A DNA stretch of 32,232 bases, taken from Bacteroides sp. GTDB taxonomy: Bacteria > Bacteroidota > Bacteroidia > Bacteroidales > Muribaculaceae. The notes under the pieces are model-generated. The model was not told where the DNA came from. It was given only the letters and a program-made list of their open reading frames with translations, and did not search any database. The stretch lies in contig JAAVDB010000010.1 in assembly GCA_014802015.1 (NCBI GenBank), positions 85,160 through 117,391 on the forward strand. The letters are read 5' to 3'. Each line of letters opens with the position of its first letter. The stretch's first letter is position 1. The position numbers and the translations under genes are program-made. Of this stretch, positions 1-8,335 are shown piece by piece.

Positions 1-685
1 CCGGCAGGAGAGGTCGTTTGATAGCAAAGATTCTTACTCCATGCTGTCTGGCGGTGAGAATCTTACTCTCAAAACCACCTGACTCACCGCTCTCTTTGGT
101 AATTATGGCTTCAGGGAGGAGGTTCTCTATGTCATCTTTGTAATCACCGTCGTCGTGATAGTAGATCAGGTGCCCGAACGGGAAGCCTTCACGAGCCGCG
201 ATGTTACGTGATTCTTCTCTGTCAAGGATACGAAACCACGTAGACCTGCCGTCGTCCTTCCAGAAGTCAGCAAGGCGTGCTATGGTCTGCACCCCTGTCA
301 GGGCAAGGAGACGTCTGATATTATGTTCCCGCAGTTTATTTATCGCATCCGCATAGTCGTCACACCACACGATGTCCTTGTCACGTGGCTGATAGTGTCG
401 TTCGAGCCGTATGACGGGTATCCCTATAGCCTTGCTTACTTGGCAGACAGTGTCGTGCAGATTGGTGGCAAACGGATGGGCGGCATCGACTAAAAGACGG
501 ATGTTTTTGTCGTGACAGAAGGCAGTCATGGCTTCAATATCCATTCCGCCGGTGACAATGCGTGCGTTATGGCTCTGAATCTGTTGTTGAGAGCCGCGGG
601 TGGAATAGTAAAACGGCTTGCCTGCCTCGTCAAGCACTTTAACGGCTATGCGCCCCTCAGTCGTACCCCCTAAGACGAGTATCAT
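1..685 (-). CDS. cobK/cbiJ: Precorrin-6A reductase (CobK/CbiJ), partial
   Basis: This is the NAD(P)H-dependent reductase that reduces (cobalt-)precorrin-6A to 6B in corrin ring synthesis, in the cytoplasm. The reading frame starts at the ATG read from 685 and stays open to the left edge. The N-terminus MILVLGGTTEGR is the family's nucleotide-binding signature. Further on are LLVDAAHPFA, LALTGVQTIARL and the late ITKESGESGG segment, also typical of CobK. About 228 codons are present and the frame breaks off in FAIKRPLLP, which normally lies close to the C-terminus, so perhaps 20-30 residues are missing. Its ATG overlaps the TGA of the preceding CbiG-CbiF gene (ATGA, 682-685), which suggests translational coupling as the distal gene of the cob operon. 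The choice between the CobK (aerobic) and CbiJ (anaerobic) name rests on the CbiG neighbour, which favours the anaerobic route. Confidence 0.9.
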   Translation of the reverse strand, partial: MILVLGGTTEGRIAVKVLDEAGKPFYYSTRGSQQQIQSHNARIVTGGMDIEAMTAFCHDKNIRLLVDAAHPFATNLHDTVCQVSKAIGIPVIRLERHYQPRDKDIVWCDDYADAINKLREHNIRRLLALTGVQTIARLADFWKDDGRSTWFRILDREESRNIAAREGFPFGHLIYYHDDGDYKDDIENLLPEAIITKESGESGGFESKILTARQHGVRIFAIKRPLLP

Positions 686-2478
686 TTGCGGAACAGATGT
701 TTGAAACTGTCGTCATATAGACGTGACAGCCCCTCGCGGTTGTCAATGGCATCCCCGACCACAAGAAGTGTGGTAAGCGTCAGGTTGTTATCATGCACTA
801 TGCGGGCGAGGTCTTTAAGCTGTCCGCGATATATGCGCTGCTCTTTCCATGTGAGTTTGTAGCATGCGGCCACCGGGGTCTCGGGTGGATAGGCTTGTAA
901 CAGTTCCGACTGAACGTCATCGACAATGCCTGCGCTGAGATATATACACATCGTGCTCTGCGAACGTGCCAGCATGTGCAGTTTTTCCTTCTCGGGCATC
1001 GGTGTACGACCCTCGCCTCGGGTCAGGATTATGGTCTGAACCTTTTCGGGAATGGTGAATTGCGAGCGCAGTTCGGCCGCCGCGGCCTGAAACGAAGATA
1101 TGCCCGGTGTGATATGATATGACATCCCGTAGCGGTCGAAGAATGCCATCTGCTCCTGAATGGCACCATAGATGCAGGGATCGCCCGTATGAAGACGTAC
1201 CACCAGCAGACCTCGGTCGTAGAACTCTTTCATCAGCTCGAACTGTTCTTCGAGATTCATGCTTGCCGAGCTGCGGACCACGCATCCCTCCTTGGCGTAA
1301 TATGTCAGTTCCTTCGGCACAAGGCTACCTGCATAAAGTATGAGGTCGGCCTCCGAGAGAAATCGTTTGCCACGAACCGATACAAGCTCGGGATCTCCGG
1401 GACCCGCACCCACGATCTCAATATGACCGCAACGGGTAACATTTTTGTCCAGTGCCACTGCAAATGTGAAGTCGGATGATTCCGATAGTCGTCCTTTCTG
1501 CTTTTCAATCAGTAAGGGACCTCCGTGTGAGGCTGCTATGGCACAACTCTCAGCCACCCCCCATACGCCGGTCACCTCATGTACTTTTTCAGACGGATTC
1601 GGCACCACGATGTCACGAAGATCGTCGGGGGTATATATATCTGCCTCGCTCACGCTCCAGCGGTTGGCGAGTTCGGCAATCAGGGGTTCGTCCTTTTTCA
1701 GGTCGATTGTTGCAATGGCGCGTATGGACAGCGGGCTGATATGCTTGGCTGTCAGGCTCTCCTCAATATATGCCCCGACACCATCGGACGCACACCCTTT
1801 GCGACATCCGACACCGACAGTCAACACACGCGGACGGTAATAGAGCACCGGCACGGAGGTACGGTAAGTGTAAGGGGTGACGGCGATAATCTGTTTCAAT
1901 CCCTGTGTCGGGATGTCGCCCCCGGGAGCCGTGGATGTTATGACTGTGACATTATCAGGTAATGTGCGTTCAAGCTCACGTGTTCCGGCATCCTTGACAT
2001 CGATGATCAATCCGACAGGTTCGCCATTGACGAGTGAAAAGATCGCGCTGTTCATCTGCACCTTGTCCGCATCATTCAGCCATCCGTATCTGTTAGCGAT
2101 CGTGTCAAGGCTCCATGTCCCTGTGACATCGCTCTGGGTTGTGACTACGGGTTCGGCACCGAGTATTCCTGCCACCCGGCGACACAGATCATTGGCTCCG
2201 CCTACATGCCCTGACAGTACAGATATGGCATAACGCCCCGAGGAATCGACACAGACTACCGCCGGATCGGTGTATTTGTCACGCATTATCGGGGCGATAG
2301 TGCGTACACATATACCCAACGCTCCGATGAAAATTATGTTGCGCCGGTCAGAGAGACCGACGGTCGGTAATTCTTTGTGTGGCACGATGTCGCAGTCGCC
2401 GACTTCACGTGCGATGATACGCGCGGTGTTCTCACCCTTTGGGCTTACGTATATTATTAAGGTGTCAGACGGATTCAT
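682..2478 (-). CDS. cbiGF: CbiG-CbiF fusion: cobalt-precorrin-5A hydrolase / precorrin-4 C11-methyltransferase
   Basis: This 598-residue cytoplasmic protein joins two steps of anaerobic corrin synthesis. Residues 1 to about 345 are CbiG, which opens the delta-lactone and releases acetaldehyde from cobalt-precorrin-5A. The N-terminal part carries FIGALGICVRTIAP and SVLSGHVGGAND, and the C-terminal CbiG domain starts near VGVGCRKGC (221-229). Residues 351-598 are the SAM-dependent CobM/CbiF methyltransferase, with the GAGPGDPELVSVRG loop at 357-370, LHTGDPCIYGA and the TPGISSFQAAAAEL segment of this tetrapyrrole methylase family. The two activities are consecutive in the pathway. The gene overlaps the upstream CbiE-CbiT gene by 4 bases and the downstream cobK by 4 bases. 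I see no missing motif. CbiG is specific to the anaerobic, cobalt-early route, so it identifies the pathway type. Confidence 0.93.
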   Translation of the reverse strand: MNPSDTLIIYVSPKGENTARIIAREVGDCDIVPHKELPTVGLSDRRNIIFIGALGICVRTIAPIMRDKYTDPAVVCVDSSGRYAISVLSGHVGGANDLCRRVAGILGAEPVVTTQSDVTGTWSLDTIANRYGWLNDADKVQMNSAIFSLVNGEPVGLIIDVKDAGTRELERTLPDNVTVITSTAPGGDIPTQGLKQIIAVTPYTYRTSVPVLYYRPRVLTVGVGCRKGCASDGVGAYIEESLTAKHISPLSIRAIATIDLKKDEPLIAELANRWSVSEADIYTPDDLRDIVVPNPSEKVHEVTGVWGVAESCAIAASHGGPLLIEKQKGRLSESSDFTFAVALDKNVTRCGHIEIVGAGPGDPELVSVRGKRFLSEADLILYAGSLVPKELTYYAKEGCVVRSSASMNLEEQFELMKEFYDRGLLVVRLHTGDPCIYGAIQEQMAFFDRYGMSYHITPGISSFQAAAAELRSQFTIPEKVQTIILTRGEGRTPMPEKEKLHMLARSQSTMCIYLSAGIVDDVQSELLQAYPPETPVAACYKLTWKEQRIYRGQLKDLARIVHDNNLTLTTLLVVGDAIDNREGLSRLYDDSFKHLFRK

Positions 2479-3668
2479 TGAGCTTTGAGTATTGTTATAG
2501 GATTGTGTGAGTCGAGAGTTATACGGTGACGTTCGGTGATGTTGCGATTGAGCGTATGCACAGCCTCTTCAAATTCCCGGCAACTGTCATCACTCACCGA
2601 ATTGAATACGATTACTCCACCAGGTCTGAGTACACGGTCAAGTTTCGCAAGCATTTCGGTGAGGCGTCCGCCGTGTCCGCCGATGAATACCGCATCAGGA
2701 GCAGGATAGGCCGTAAGGTCAGCTTCAAAAAAATCGCCGGTCACACCGATGATGTCCGGTGCGCCATGACGGATGGAGTTAAGGTCTAACAATCTGTCGC
2801 ATTCTGGACGTTTCTCAAATGCAATTATATCAAGATGTGGAAATTGCAGACGAGCCTCTATGGATACAGAGCCAGTGCAGTAGCCTACATCCCATAGGGT
2901 GTGCCGTGCGTACAAGTCAAGCATTGAGAGTGATAACAGCCGTATAGGCATCTTGGTTATCATCTTGTCGCGGCCGTCAAGGTGATGAAACTCCTGCTCT
3001 GGGATGCCGAACCGCCTCGGTCGCGGCCCCATGCGATGCAGCAATACGCAATTAGGACCGGGATAAGACTCGCCTTTGACTTTGTGCAGGGGTATATATG
3101 TATATATACGTTCGTCTTTGTCGTTACCGAGCGCCACGCCTATCGACATGGTGTAATTATAGTAACCGTATTCAAGCATTCGGGATGCGATCTCGGCCGG
3201 TCCTTTCCGATGGTCGGTAAGGACACCTATCAGGGTATGGTCTGAAATGAGCGCATCGTCCAGTCCTTTCCACGGACGGCCGGTAACGGACGTGCTGATC
3301 ATATCCTGATAGGGGAGATTCAGCCTGTGAGCGAGCATCTGAAGTGAATTGAAAGATGGATAGACCTTTATTTCCGCATCGGGAAATTCCCGTTGTAATG
3401 TAGCTCCGAAACCGTAGAACAGAGGATCGCCTGAGGCAAATACTACGATATTGTCGTATTGTCCGTACTTTACATATACCTCTGACAATGGTACGGTGAC
3501 ATCTATCCACAGGTGGTCGTCAGGCAGGTAAGGCTCCATGATCTCATGGTGACGGCGTCCGCCCGAGAATACGTGTGACGAGGCGATGATGTCGCGCACC
3601 TCACTTATCATCTCCTGACGGTGACTGTCGGATATGCCTATTACTGTGAACTGTCTCGGCTTACACAT
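2475..3668 (-). CDS. cobL: CbiE-CbiT fusion (CobL): precorrin-6B C5,15-methyltransferase and C12-decarboxylase
   Basis: This 397-residue enzyme methylates C5 and C15 of the corrin precursor and decarboxylates the C12 acetate. Residues 1 to about 212 form the CbiE tetrapyrrole methylase, with FTVIGI at the start, FASGDPLFYGFG (77-88) and VYPSFNSLQ. From about residue 232 the CbiT domain has a class I SAM methyltransferase fold. Its glycine loop reads DVGYCTGSVSIEA (260-272), where many homologues have a GAGTG-type loop; the cysteine variant may be lineage-typical. FIGGHGGRL follows near the substrate side. The fused form equals CobL of aerobic producers, although the neighbours here are of the anaerobic type. 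Its start overlaps the end of the CbiH-CbiC gene by 8 bases, and its stop overlaps the cbiGF start by 4 bases. Confidence 0.92.
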   Translation of the reverse strand: MCKPRQFTVIGISDSHRQEMISEVRDIIASSHVFSGGRRHHEIMEPYLPDDHLWIDVTVPLSEVYVKYGQYDNIVVFASGDPLFYGFGATLQREFPDAEIKVYPSFNSLQMLAHRLNLPYQDMISTSVTGRPWKGLDDALISDHTLIGVLTDHRKGPAEIASRMLEYGYYNYTMSIGVALGNDKDERIYTYIPLHKVKGESYPGPNCVLLHRMGPRPRRFGIPEQEFHHLDGRDKMITKMPIRLLSLSMLDLYARHTLWDVGYCTGSVSIEARLQFPHLDIIAFEKRPECDRLLDLNSIRHGAPDIIGVTGDFFEADLTAYPAPDAVFIGGHGGRLTEMLAKLDRVLRPGGVIVFNSVSDDSCREFEEAVHTLNRNITERHRITLDSHNPITILKAQ

Positions 3669-5070
3669 CGCGTCCGGGCATTAGCTGCATGGCGTCAGGC
3701 CAGCATAGTATCGAGTTGACAAGTGTGGCGGCGAGATTGCTGCCGCCTTTGCGTCCCTCAACGATAATCTTGGGTATTTCTGTGAACGGCTTGACCATGT
3801 GTTTGCTCTCACATACGTGTACAAATCCGACAGGGGCGGCAATGATGCCACATGGACGGGCCTGTCCGCGACGGATGAGCGAGCACAGTTCCATAAGTGC
3901 GGTCGGAGCGTTGCCGATGGCAAAGAGGGCGTCAGGATGCTGTTCGAATGCCATACGTATCGCTGCCTGTGATCGTGTGATACCTTTTTCCTTTGCCGTC
4001 TCGGCCACTCCTGGCTCGTTAAGATAGCATTTTACTTCGATTCCGAGTCGGGCGAGCGCTCCTTTGCGTATGCCGGATGCGGCCATTGTAACATCCGTAA
4101 TGATTGTGCGCACACCACCTTGGGTCAGTGCCCGGTAGATGCGTTCAGGGGCATCTTCGTCCACCTTGACCACATTCTCCATATCGAAGTCGGCAGTGGT
4201 GTGGATGGCGTGAAGCATCGGCCATTTGAGATAAAGAGGTATCTCGGGATGGCGCAGTTCACGCTCGATGGTGCGGAAACTGTTGATCATTATGGACTGA
4301 CCCGGTCCGGCCTCCGCTACAGATTCATCTTCCGGCGGATAATATCCTCGCGGTGTGATAAACCATCCGTCCGACTCATAGCTGCGTGAGTTACCGATGA
4401 GTAGTACAGTGAACATGTCTATCGCTTCAGGATCGAGGTGTCCAAGAGTCGTTATGGTCACGCACTCTTCATCACGGCCTGCCTGACGGACATAGCCCAC
4501 CGGGGTCGACGGGGCACGATGTTCGAGAAATATCTCGATGAGACGGGGTAATTCCCAATAACGTCCCGTACTTTTAGGATTATATACTGCTGTGACAAAA
4601 TCAGCCTCGGCCGCAGCACGTATGCGCCGCTCGATAACATCCCATGGAGTCATCAGATCGCTGAGTGAGATTACGCAGAAATCATGTCCGGTAGGCGCCC
4701 CCAACAGAGAAGAAGCCTTCTGAAAGGCACTCACACCGGGAATAATCTCAACCTCGACATCGCTACATCCGCGGTCACGTTTCATCTCCAGCACGAGGGG
4801 GGCCATGCCGTATATGCCGGCATCACCGGAGCTGATCACACAGACATCACGTCCGCTCTCGGCAATCTCAAACGCCTTCTCTACGCGAGTGCGCTCCTGC
4901 TTCATGCCGTTGCTGACGATCTCGGTGTCAGGTTTGATAAACTGTGATATAAAAGGTATATAATATTTGTAGCCGACCACTACTCCGCATGAACGGAGCG
5001 CCTCGACTGCACGCATAGTCATATCGCCGGGAGCACCGGGACCTATGCCGATAACAGTAATCTTGCTCAT
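3661..5070 (-). CDS. cbiHC: CbiH-CbiC fusion: precorrin-3B C17-methyltransferase / precorrin-8X methylmutase
   Basis: This 469-residue protein heads the operon. Residues 1 to about 245 are the CobJ/CbiH ring-contracting C17-methyltransferase, with MSKITVIGIGPGAPGDMT at the start, SSGDAGIYGMA (80-90), the IPGVSAFQ segment and the AVYNPKS motif. From about residue 258 to the end is CobH/CbiC, the mutase that moves the C11 methyl to C12 to give hydrogenobyrinate or cobyrinate. The expected catalytic histidine is in HAIHTTADFD (His290), and DVTMAASGI and GNAPTAL are also present. The two steps are not adjacent in the pathway. The ATG is fixed by the conserved N-terminal strand, yet a TAACTTTG promoter box ends only 4 bases before it, so the mRNA may be leaderless. 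CbiL, CbiD, the chelatase and CbiA are not in the window. Confidence 0.93.
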   Translation of the reverse strand: MSKITVIGIGPGAPGDMTMRAVEALRSCGVVVGYKYYIPFISQFIKPDTEIVSNGMKQERTRVEKAFEIAESGRDVCVISSGDAGIYGMAPLVLEMKRDRGCSDVEVEIIPGVSAFQKASSLLGAPTGHDFCVISLSDLMTPWDVIERRIRAAAEADFVTAVYNPKSTGRYWELPRLIEIFLEHRAPSTPVGYVRQAGRDEECVTITTLGHLDPEAIDMFTVLLIGNSRSYESDGWFITPRGYYPPEDESVAEAGPGQSIMINSFRTIERELRHPEIPLYLKWPMLHAIHTTADFDMENVVKVDEDAPERIYRALTQGGVRTIITDVTMAASGIRKGALARLGIEVKCYLNEPGVAETAKEKGITRSQAAIRMAFEQHPDALFAIGNAPTALMELCSLIRRGQARPCGIIAAPVGFVHVCESKHMVKPFTEIPKIIVEGRKGGSNLAATLVNSILCWPDAMQLMPGRDV

Positions 5071-5074
5071 AGCG

Positions 5075-5082
5075 CAAAGTTA
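5075..5082 (-). promoter_or_regulatory. Bacteroidota -7 box of the cob operon
   Basis: Read on the minus strand this is TAACTTTG, the TAnnTTTG element of Bacteroidota sigma-70 promoters. The partner -33 element is weak (a CTTT about 20 bases upstream). The ATG of cbiHC begins at 5070, leaving 4 bases between box and start codon. There is therefore no room for a leader or a cobalamin riboswitch on a transcript from this promoter. Confidence 0.6.
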
Positions 5083-5173
5083 CTAAATCCGACAGTTTTG
5101 TAAAAGAAAATTTCATAGTTTTAGTGCAGGCCGCATAATATTGCGTTATGTGAAGACGGTAACTGTCTATCGG

Positions 5174-5205
5174 TTTGTCTGAACGGATATTATTTTGTAA
5201 CTTTG
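5174..5205 (+). promoter_or_regulatory. fabI promoter (TTTG-N20-TAACTTTG)
   Basis: TTTG at 5174-5177 and TAACTTTG at 5198-5205 are separated by 20 bases, an exact match to the Bacteroidota vegetative promoter pattern. Transcription would begin near 5208, which leaves a leader of about 45 bases before the ATG at 5253 and rules out the in-frame upstream start at 5175. Confidence 0.8.
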
Positions 5206-5252
5206 CATCCGATACTATAAGAAGAGCAAGAAAACAACTATTTTTTAATTCT

Positions 5253-6110
5253 ATGAGTTACAATCTTTTGAAAGGTAAGCGCGGTGTGATTTTCGGCGCG
5301 CTCAACGACAAGAGTATCGCCTGGAAAGTGGCCGAGAAGGCTGTAGAGGAAGGCGCAATCATCACTCTGAGCAATACCCCCGTGGCAGTGCGTATGGGTG
5401 ATGTGTCCAAACTTGGTGAGAAGCTCGGAGCGGAGGTTATCCCCGCTGATGCTACCAATGTAGAGGATCTTGAGATGGTATTCTCACGCTCGATGGAGGT
5501 GCTCGGTGGTAAAATCGACTTTGTACTCCACTCGATCGGTATGTCTCCCAATGTGCGCAAAAAGCGTCTCTATGATGACATCGATTACGATCTGCTCAAT
5601 AAGACTCTTGACATCTCGGCCGTATCGTTCCATAAGATGATACAGGCTGCCAAGAAACTCGATGCCATCAACGAGTACGGTAGTATTGTCGCTCTCAGCT
5701 ATATCGCTGCCCAGCGTACCATGTTCGGCTACAATGATATGGCAGACGCAAAGGCTCTGCTTGAATCCATAGCGCGCAGCTTCGGTTACATCTATGGCCG
5801 TGAGAAACACGTGCGCATCAACACTATCTCACAGTCACCCACGCCTACAACCGCAGGTAGCGGTGTGAAGGGTATGGACTCTCTCATGGACTTCGCCAAC
5901 CGCATGTCGCCTCTCGGCAATGCTACAGCCGATGAATGTGCCGACTACTGTATCATGATGTTCTCTGACCTCACCCGTAAGGTGACTATGCAGAATCTCT
6001 ATCATGACGGCGGTTTCTCAAGTATGGGTATGAGCCTCCGCGCCATGGACCAGTACGAGAAGAGCTTTGATCAGTACCGTAACGATGACGGTACCATTCA
6101 GTACGGTTAA
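5253..6110 (+). CDS. fabI: Enoyl-[acyl-carrier-protein] reductase (NADH), FabI
   Basis: This is the last-step reductase of type II fatty acid elongation, reducing trans-2-enoyl-ACP with NADH in the cytoplasm. The 285-residue protein starts MSYNLLKGKRGVIFGALND and has the FabI cofactor-binding start, HSIGMSPN, and the catalytic Y-X6-K pair Tyr160 and Lys167 with the further Tyr150, spaced as in the E. coli enzyme. The segment RINTISQSPTPTTAGSG is the substrate-loop region and the C-terminus HDGGFSSMGMS is family typical. The frame could begin earlier at 5175, but that codon lies upstream of the predicted transcription start and the extra residues resemble no FabI, so 5253 is used. A strong terminator follows. 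The gene is divergent from the cob operon. Confidence 0.96.
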   Translation: MSYNLLKGKRGVIFGALNDKSIAWKVAEKAVEEGAIITLSNTPVAVRMGDVSKLGEKLGAEVIPADATNVEDLEMVFSRSMEVLGGKIDFVLHSIGMSPNVRKKRLYDDIDYDLLNKTLDISAVSFHKMIQAAKKLDAINEYGSIVALSYIAAQRTMFGYNDMADAKALLESIARSFGYIYGREKHVRINTISQSPTPTTAGSGVKGMDSLMDFANRMSPLGNATADECADYCIMMFSDLTRKVTMQNLYHDGGFSSMGMSLRAMDQYEKSFDQYRNDDGTIQYG

Positions 6111-6130
6111 TTTAAGAAACATAATATATA

Positions 6131-6167
6131 ACCCGGGAATCGATGACCGGTTCCCGGGTCTTTTTTT
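6131..6167 (+). terminator. Intrinsic terminator after fabI
   Basis: A perfect 9-bp stem (ACCCGGGAA at 6131-6139 with TTCCCGGGT at 6151-6159) with an 11-base loop is followed by CTTTTTTT. It is a textbook rho-independent terminator. The next start codon lies only 19 bases beyond it. Confidence 0.92.
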
Positions 6168-6186
6168 ACCTTATACCTATACCATT

Positions 6187-8256
6187 ATGAAACTATTTGC
6201 ATTTCTGTCGCTTTTAGGCCTGTTTACAGTGCAATCGGTGTGTGCCATTGTCCCGAAAGTGGAGTATATGCCCAAGTGTGTGATTGTCAACGGAGTTGAG
6301 AGAGATGATACATGTACACGTGTATCTGTCGTTCTTCAGAATTATTCCAAATATTGGGTGCGCGTACCGTCAACAGCATTTCTACATGCCGTAGGTGACA
6401 CAACGATACGGTATAGGGTTAAGGGGAGTGAGGATATTACGTTAGACAAGAAAATAAGGATGCCCGCGTCAGGTCTGCATCCCGGAACCCTCGTCTTTGA
6501 AAAAGTGCCGGATAATGTCAAGGTTGTGGATCTGGTTATTGACGGCTTGGATAATCCGAAGGGTAATGTGCGCGGTATTCATCTTGATGAGGCTGATACG
6601 ACAGTCTATCCCCGTCTGTTGTCGGCTGCCGATCTGTTTAACAGCAACGAACGTCCTGCTGAAGAGTGGACAGATTTCGATCCGTCGCGCTATAAAGATA
6701 TGTCATTTTATAAAAAGGGAGGTATGACGCATCTGCGTGGCCGTATTGTCGATTATTCGCCACGCAGTAATGTGAATACCTTTACAATAAGAACTCAAGA
6801 TGATATTACGAACGAACAGAATAACTATGTAGTAAGTATTAATGCCGATGGAACGTTTGCGATGGATATTCCTGTGTCCTATGCTCAGTCTGATTATATG
6901 TCCATGGGAAATATTCATAGGTATATATACCTGATACCCGGTGACACGCTCTCAATAGTGACATCACTCAGGCAGAGAATGAGATCAGGATCGGATTTTG
7001 TGCAGGATTGTTTCGGATATGAGGGAGATGTGGATGACGGTATTGCTATCAATCTGCTTGCCGACAGCATTGCTTCACATTATGGTCTTCATGATTTATA
7101 TCTTAATCTGAAGCCTGAGAGATCAGACTCGATGGCTACTCAGATCTATGCGGCTAATGAAAGGCTTTCGGTACTGTTTGATTCCGTTGCAGCTGATCTG
7201 CCGGTTCTGCTTAGAGACCTTCCGGTCAGCGGTTTTGCCAAAGATGTCCTGAGTTGTATGGCTTTAGGCTCGATATGGAGAGTGGTGGAGGAATTTGACT
7301 TGGATTTCAGATTTGCCAAAGGTCAAAGGCAAGAGAAGGATAGTCTGGGACGTGTGGTCACTCTCCCCGGAGAAAAACTTGATATTGCTAAAATATTGTC
7401 TCCACATAGAAAATATATGGATGTTATATATGACAATCCTCTGCTGCTGTGTAATGGTATGCTGCTTCCTAATCGCTGGAAAAGCAATTCGGTTTTCAGA
7501 CAAACTTCACTTGCTGCGCAAGGAGTGGTCCGGAAAAATGGGGTGTGGTCTTATCTTGATTCGTCAAATGGTGGGATATTAGCTCTTAAGTCGGACATCT
7601 CACGGCTTGACAGTCTGGGGGTAGGAAATTGTTTTGTTGCACAATTTGTCCGTACGTTGGGACTTACACAATTTATCAATCAATCGACAGCAGACAATGT
7701 GGAGATAAGGTTGCCTCGTATTAATACATTGATTGCAAATTTGCTGAAAAACATTGATTATGGAGTCCTGGATGATGTAGCGCTATCGGCATACGGCGCC
7801 TATATGAAAAAAGTAGCGAAGTACGAGAGTCAACAAGCTGCATCCGAGGAGATAAGTATAGACACATCGGCTTATGGTGGTGTGCTCGAAAAGATTATCG
7901 CACCCTATAAGGGTAATGTTCTGTTCCTCGACTTCTGGGGTATCGGATGCGGACCGTGTCGAGCCGGAATGATTGATCAGAAATCCTTATTGGAGAAATA
8001 TGCTGACAAGCCGTTTAAGGCATTGTATATAGCTAACGGTGACGATGATCGGGCCGCACATGAAAAGTGGATGACGAAAGAGAATATCAAGGGTGAGCAC
8101 ATCTTTGTGACAGACGATGACTGGAATCGTCTGCAGGGGCTGCTCAACTTTTCCGGTATTCCATTCGGTGCGTATGTCGACAAGAGTGGTAAAGTGATTA
8201 AGACCGGCGTTCGCCATATCAATCAGCGTGAGCTCGACCGGCTAATTTCTGAATAA
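6187..8256 (+). CDS. Secreted thioredoxin-fold (TlpA/AhpC-TSA-like) protein
   Basis: This 689-residue protein has a Sec signal peptide (MKLFAFLSLLGLFTVQSVCA, cleavage probably after VCA; the cysteine does not sit in a good lipobox). A long middle region of roughly 500 residues has no motif I recognise. It begins with a probable beta-sandwich and contains a segment near FTIRTQDDIT and NADGTFAMDIP that resembles the substrate-like N-domains of Bacteroidales thioredoxin proteins. The C-terminal 140 residues are a thioredoxin fold: FLDFWGIGCGPCR with the redox pair Cys588/Cys591, and a cis-proline loop SGIPFGAYVD. It probably exchanges disulfides or reduces a periplasmic partner. The start at 6187 was chosen because it gives the signal peptide; longer versions start inside fabI. 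The gene looks more AT-rich and less codon-biased than fabI. I see no promoter between it and the terminator of fabI. Confidence 0.85.
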   Translation: MKLFAFLSLLGLFTVQSVCAIVPKVEYMPKCVIVNGVERDDTCTRVSVVLQNYSKYWVRVPSTAFLHAVGDTTIRYRVKGSEDITLDKKIRMPASGLHPGTLVFEKVPDNVKVVDLVIDGLDNPKGNVRGIHLDEADTTVYPRLLSAADLFNSNERPAEEWTDFDPSRYKDMSFYKKGGMTHLRGRIVDYSPRSNVNTFTIRTQDDITNEQNNYVVSINADGTFAMDIPVSYAQSDYMSMGNIHRYIYLIPGDTLSIVTSLRQRMRSGSDFVQDCFGYEGDVDDGIAINLLADSIASHYGLHDLYLNLKPERSDSMATQIYAANERLSVLFDSVAADLPVLLRDLPVSGFAKDVLSCMALGSIWRVVEEFDLDFRFAKGQRQEKDSLGRVVTLPGEKLDIAKILSPHRKYMDVIYDNPLLLCNGMLLPNRWKSNSVFRQTSLAAQGVVRKNGVWSYLDSSNGGILALKSDISRLDSLGVGNCFVAQFVRTLGLTQFINQSTADNVEIRLPRINTLIANLLKNIDYGVLDDVALSAYGAYMKKVAKYESQQAASEEISIDTSAYGGVLEKIIAPYKGNVLFLDFWGIGCGPCRAGMIDQKSLLEKYADKPFKALYIANGDDDRAAHEKWMTKENIKGEHIFVTDDDWNRLQGLLNFSGIPFGAYVDKSGKVIKTGVRHINQRELDRLISE

Positions 8257-8265
8257 TCTGAGTAC

Positions 8266-8318
8266 ATAAAATACCGCGCTCCGAAAGTTATCGGGACTTT
8301 CGGAGCGCGGTATTTTAT
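8266..8318. terminator. Bidirectional terminator between convergent genes
   Basis: A perfect 23-bp inverted repeat (8266-8288 and 8296-8318) surrounds a 7-base loop TATCGGG. The core is CCGCGCTCCGAAAGT and both outer ends are A/T-rich, so it can terminate in both directions. It serves the thioredoxin-like gene on the plus strand and the acyl-CoA ligase on the minus strand. Confidence 0.93.
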
Positions 8319-8335
8319 GATAATTCTTTTACTTA

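Noticed and set aside
5083-5173. Possible cobalamin riboswitch between cob operon and fabI
   Set aside because: The gap is under 100 bases, lies upstream of the cbiHC promoter box on the minus strand, and has no B12-box-like pattern that I can see.
5175-5252. N-terminal extension of FabI by 26 residues
   Set aside because: It is upstream of the predicted transcription start and unlike any FabI N-terminus.
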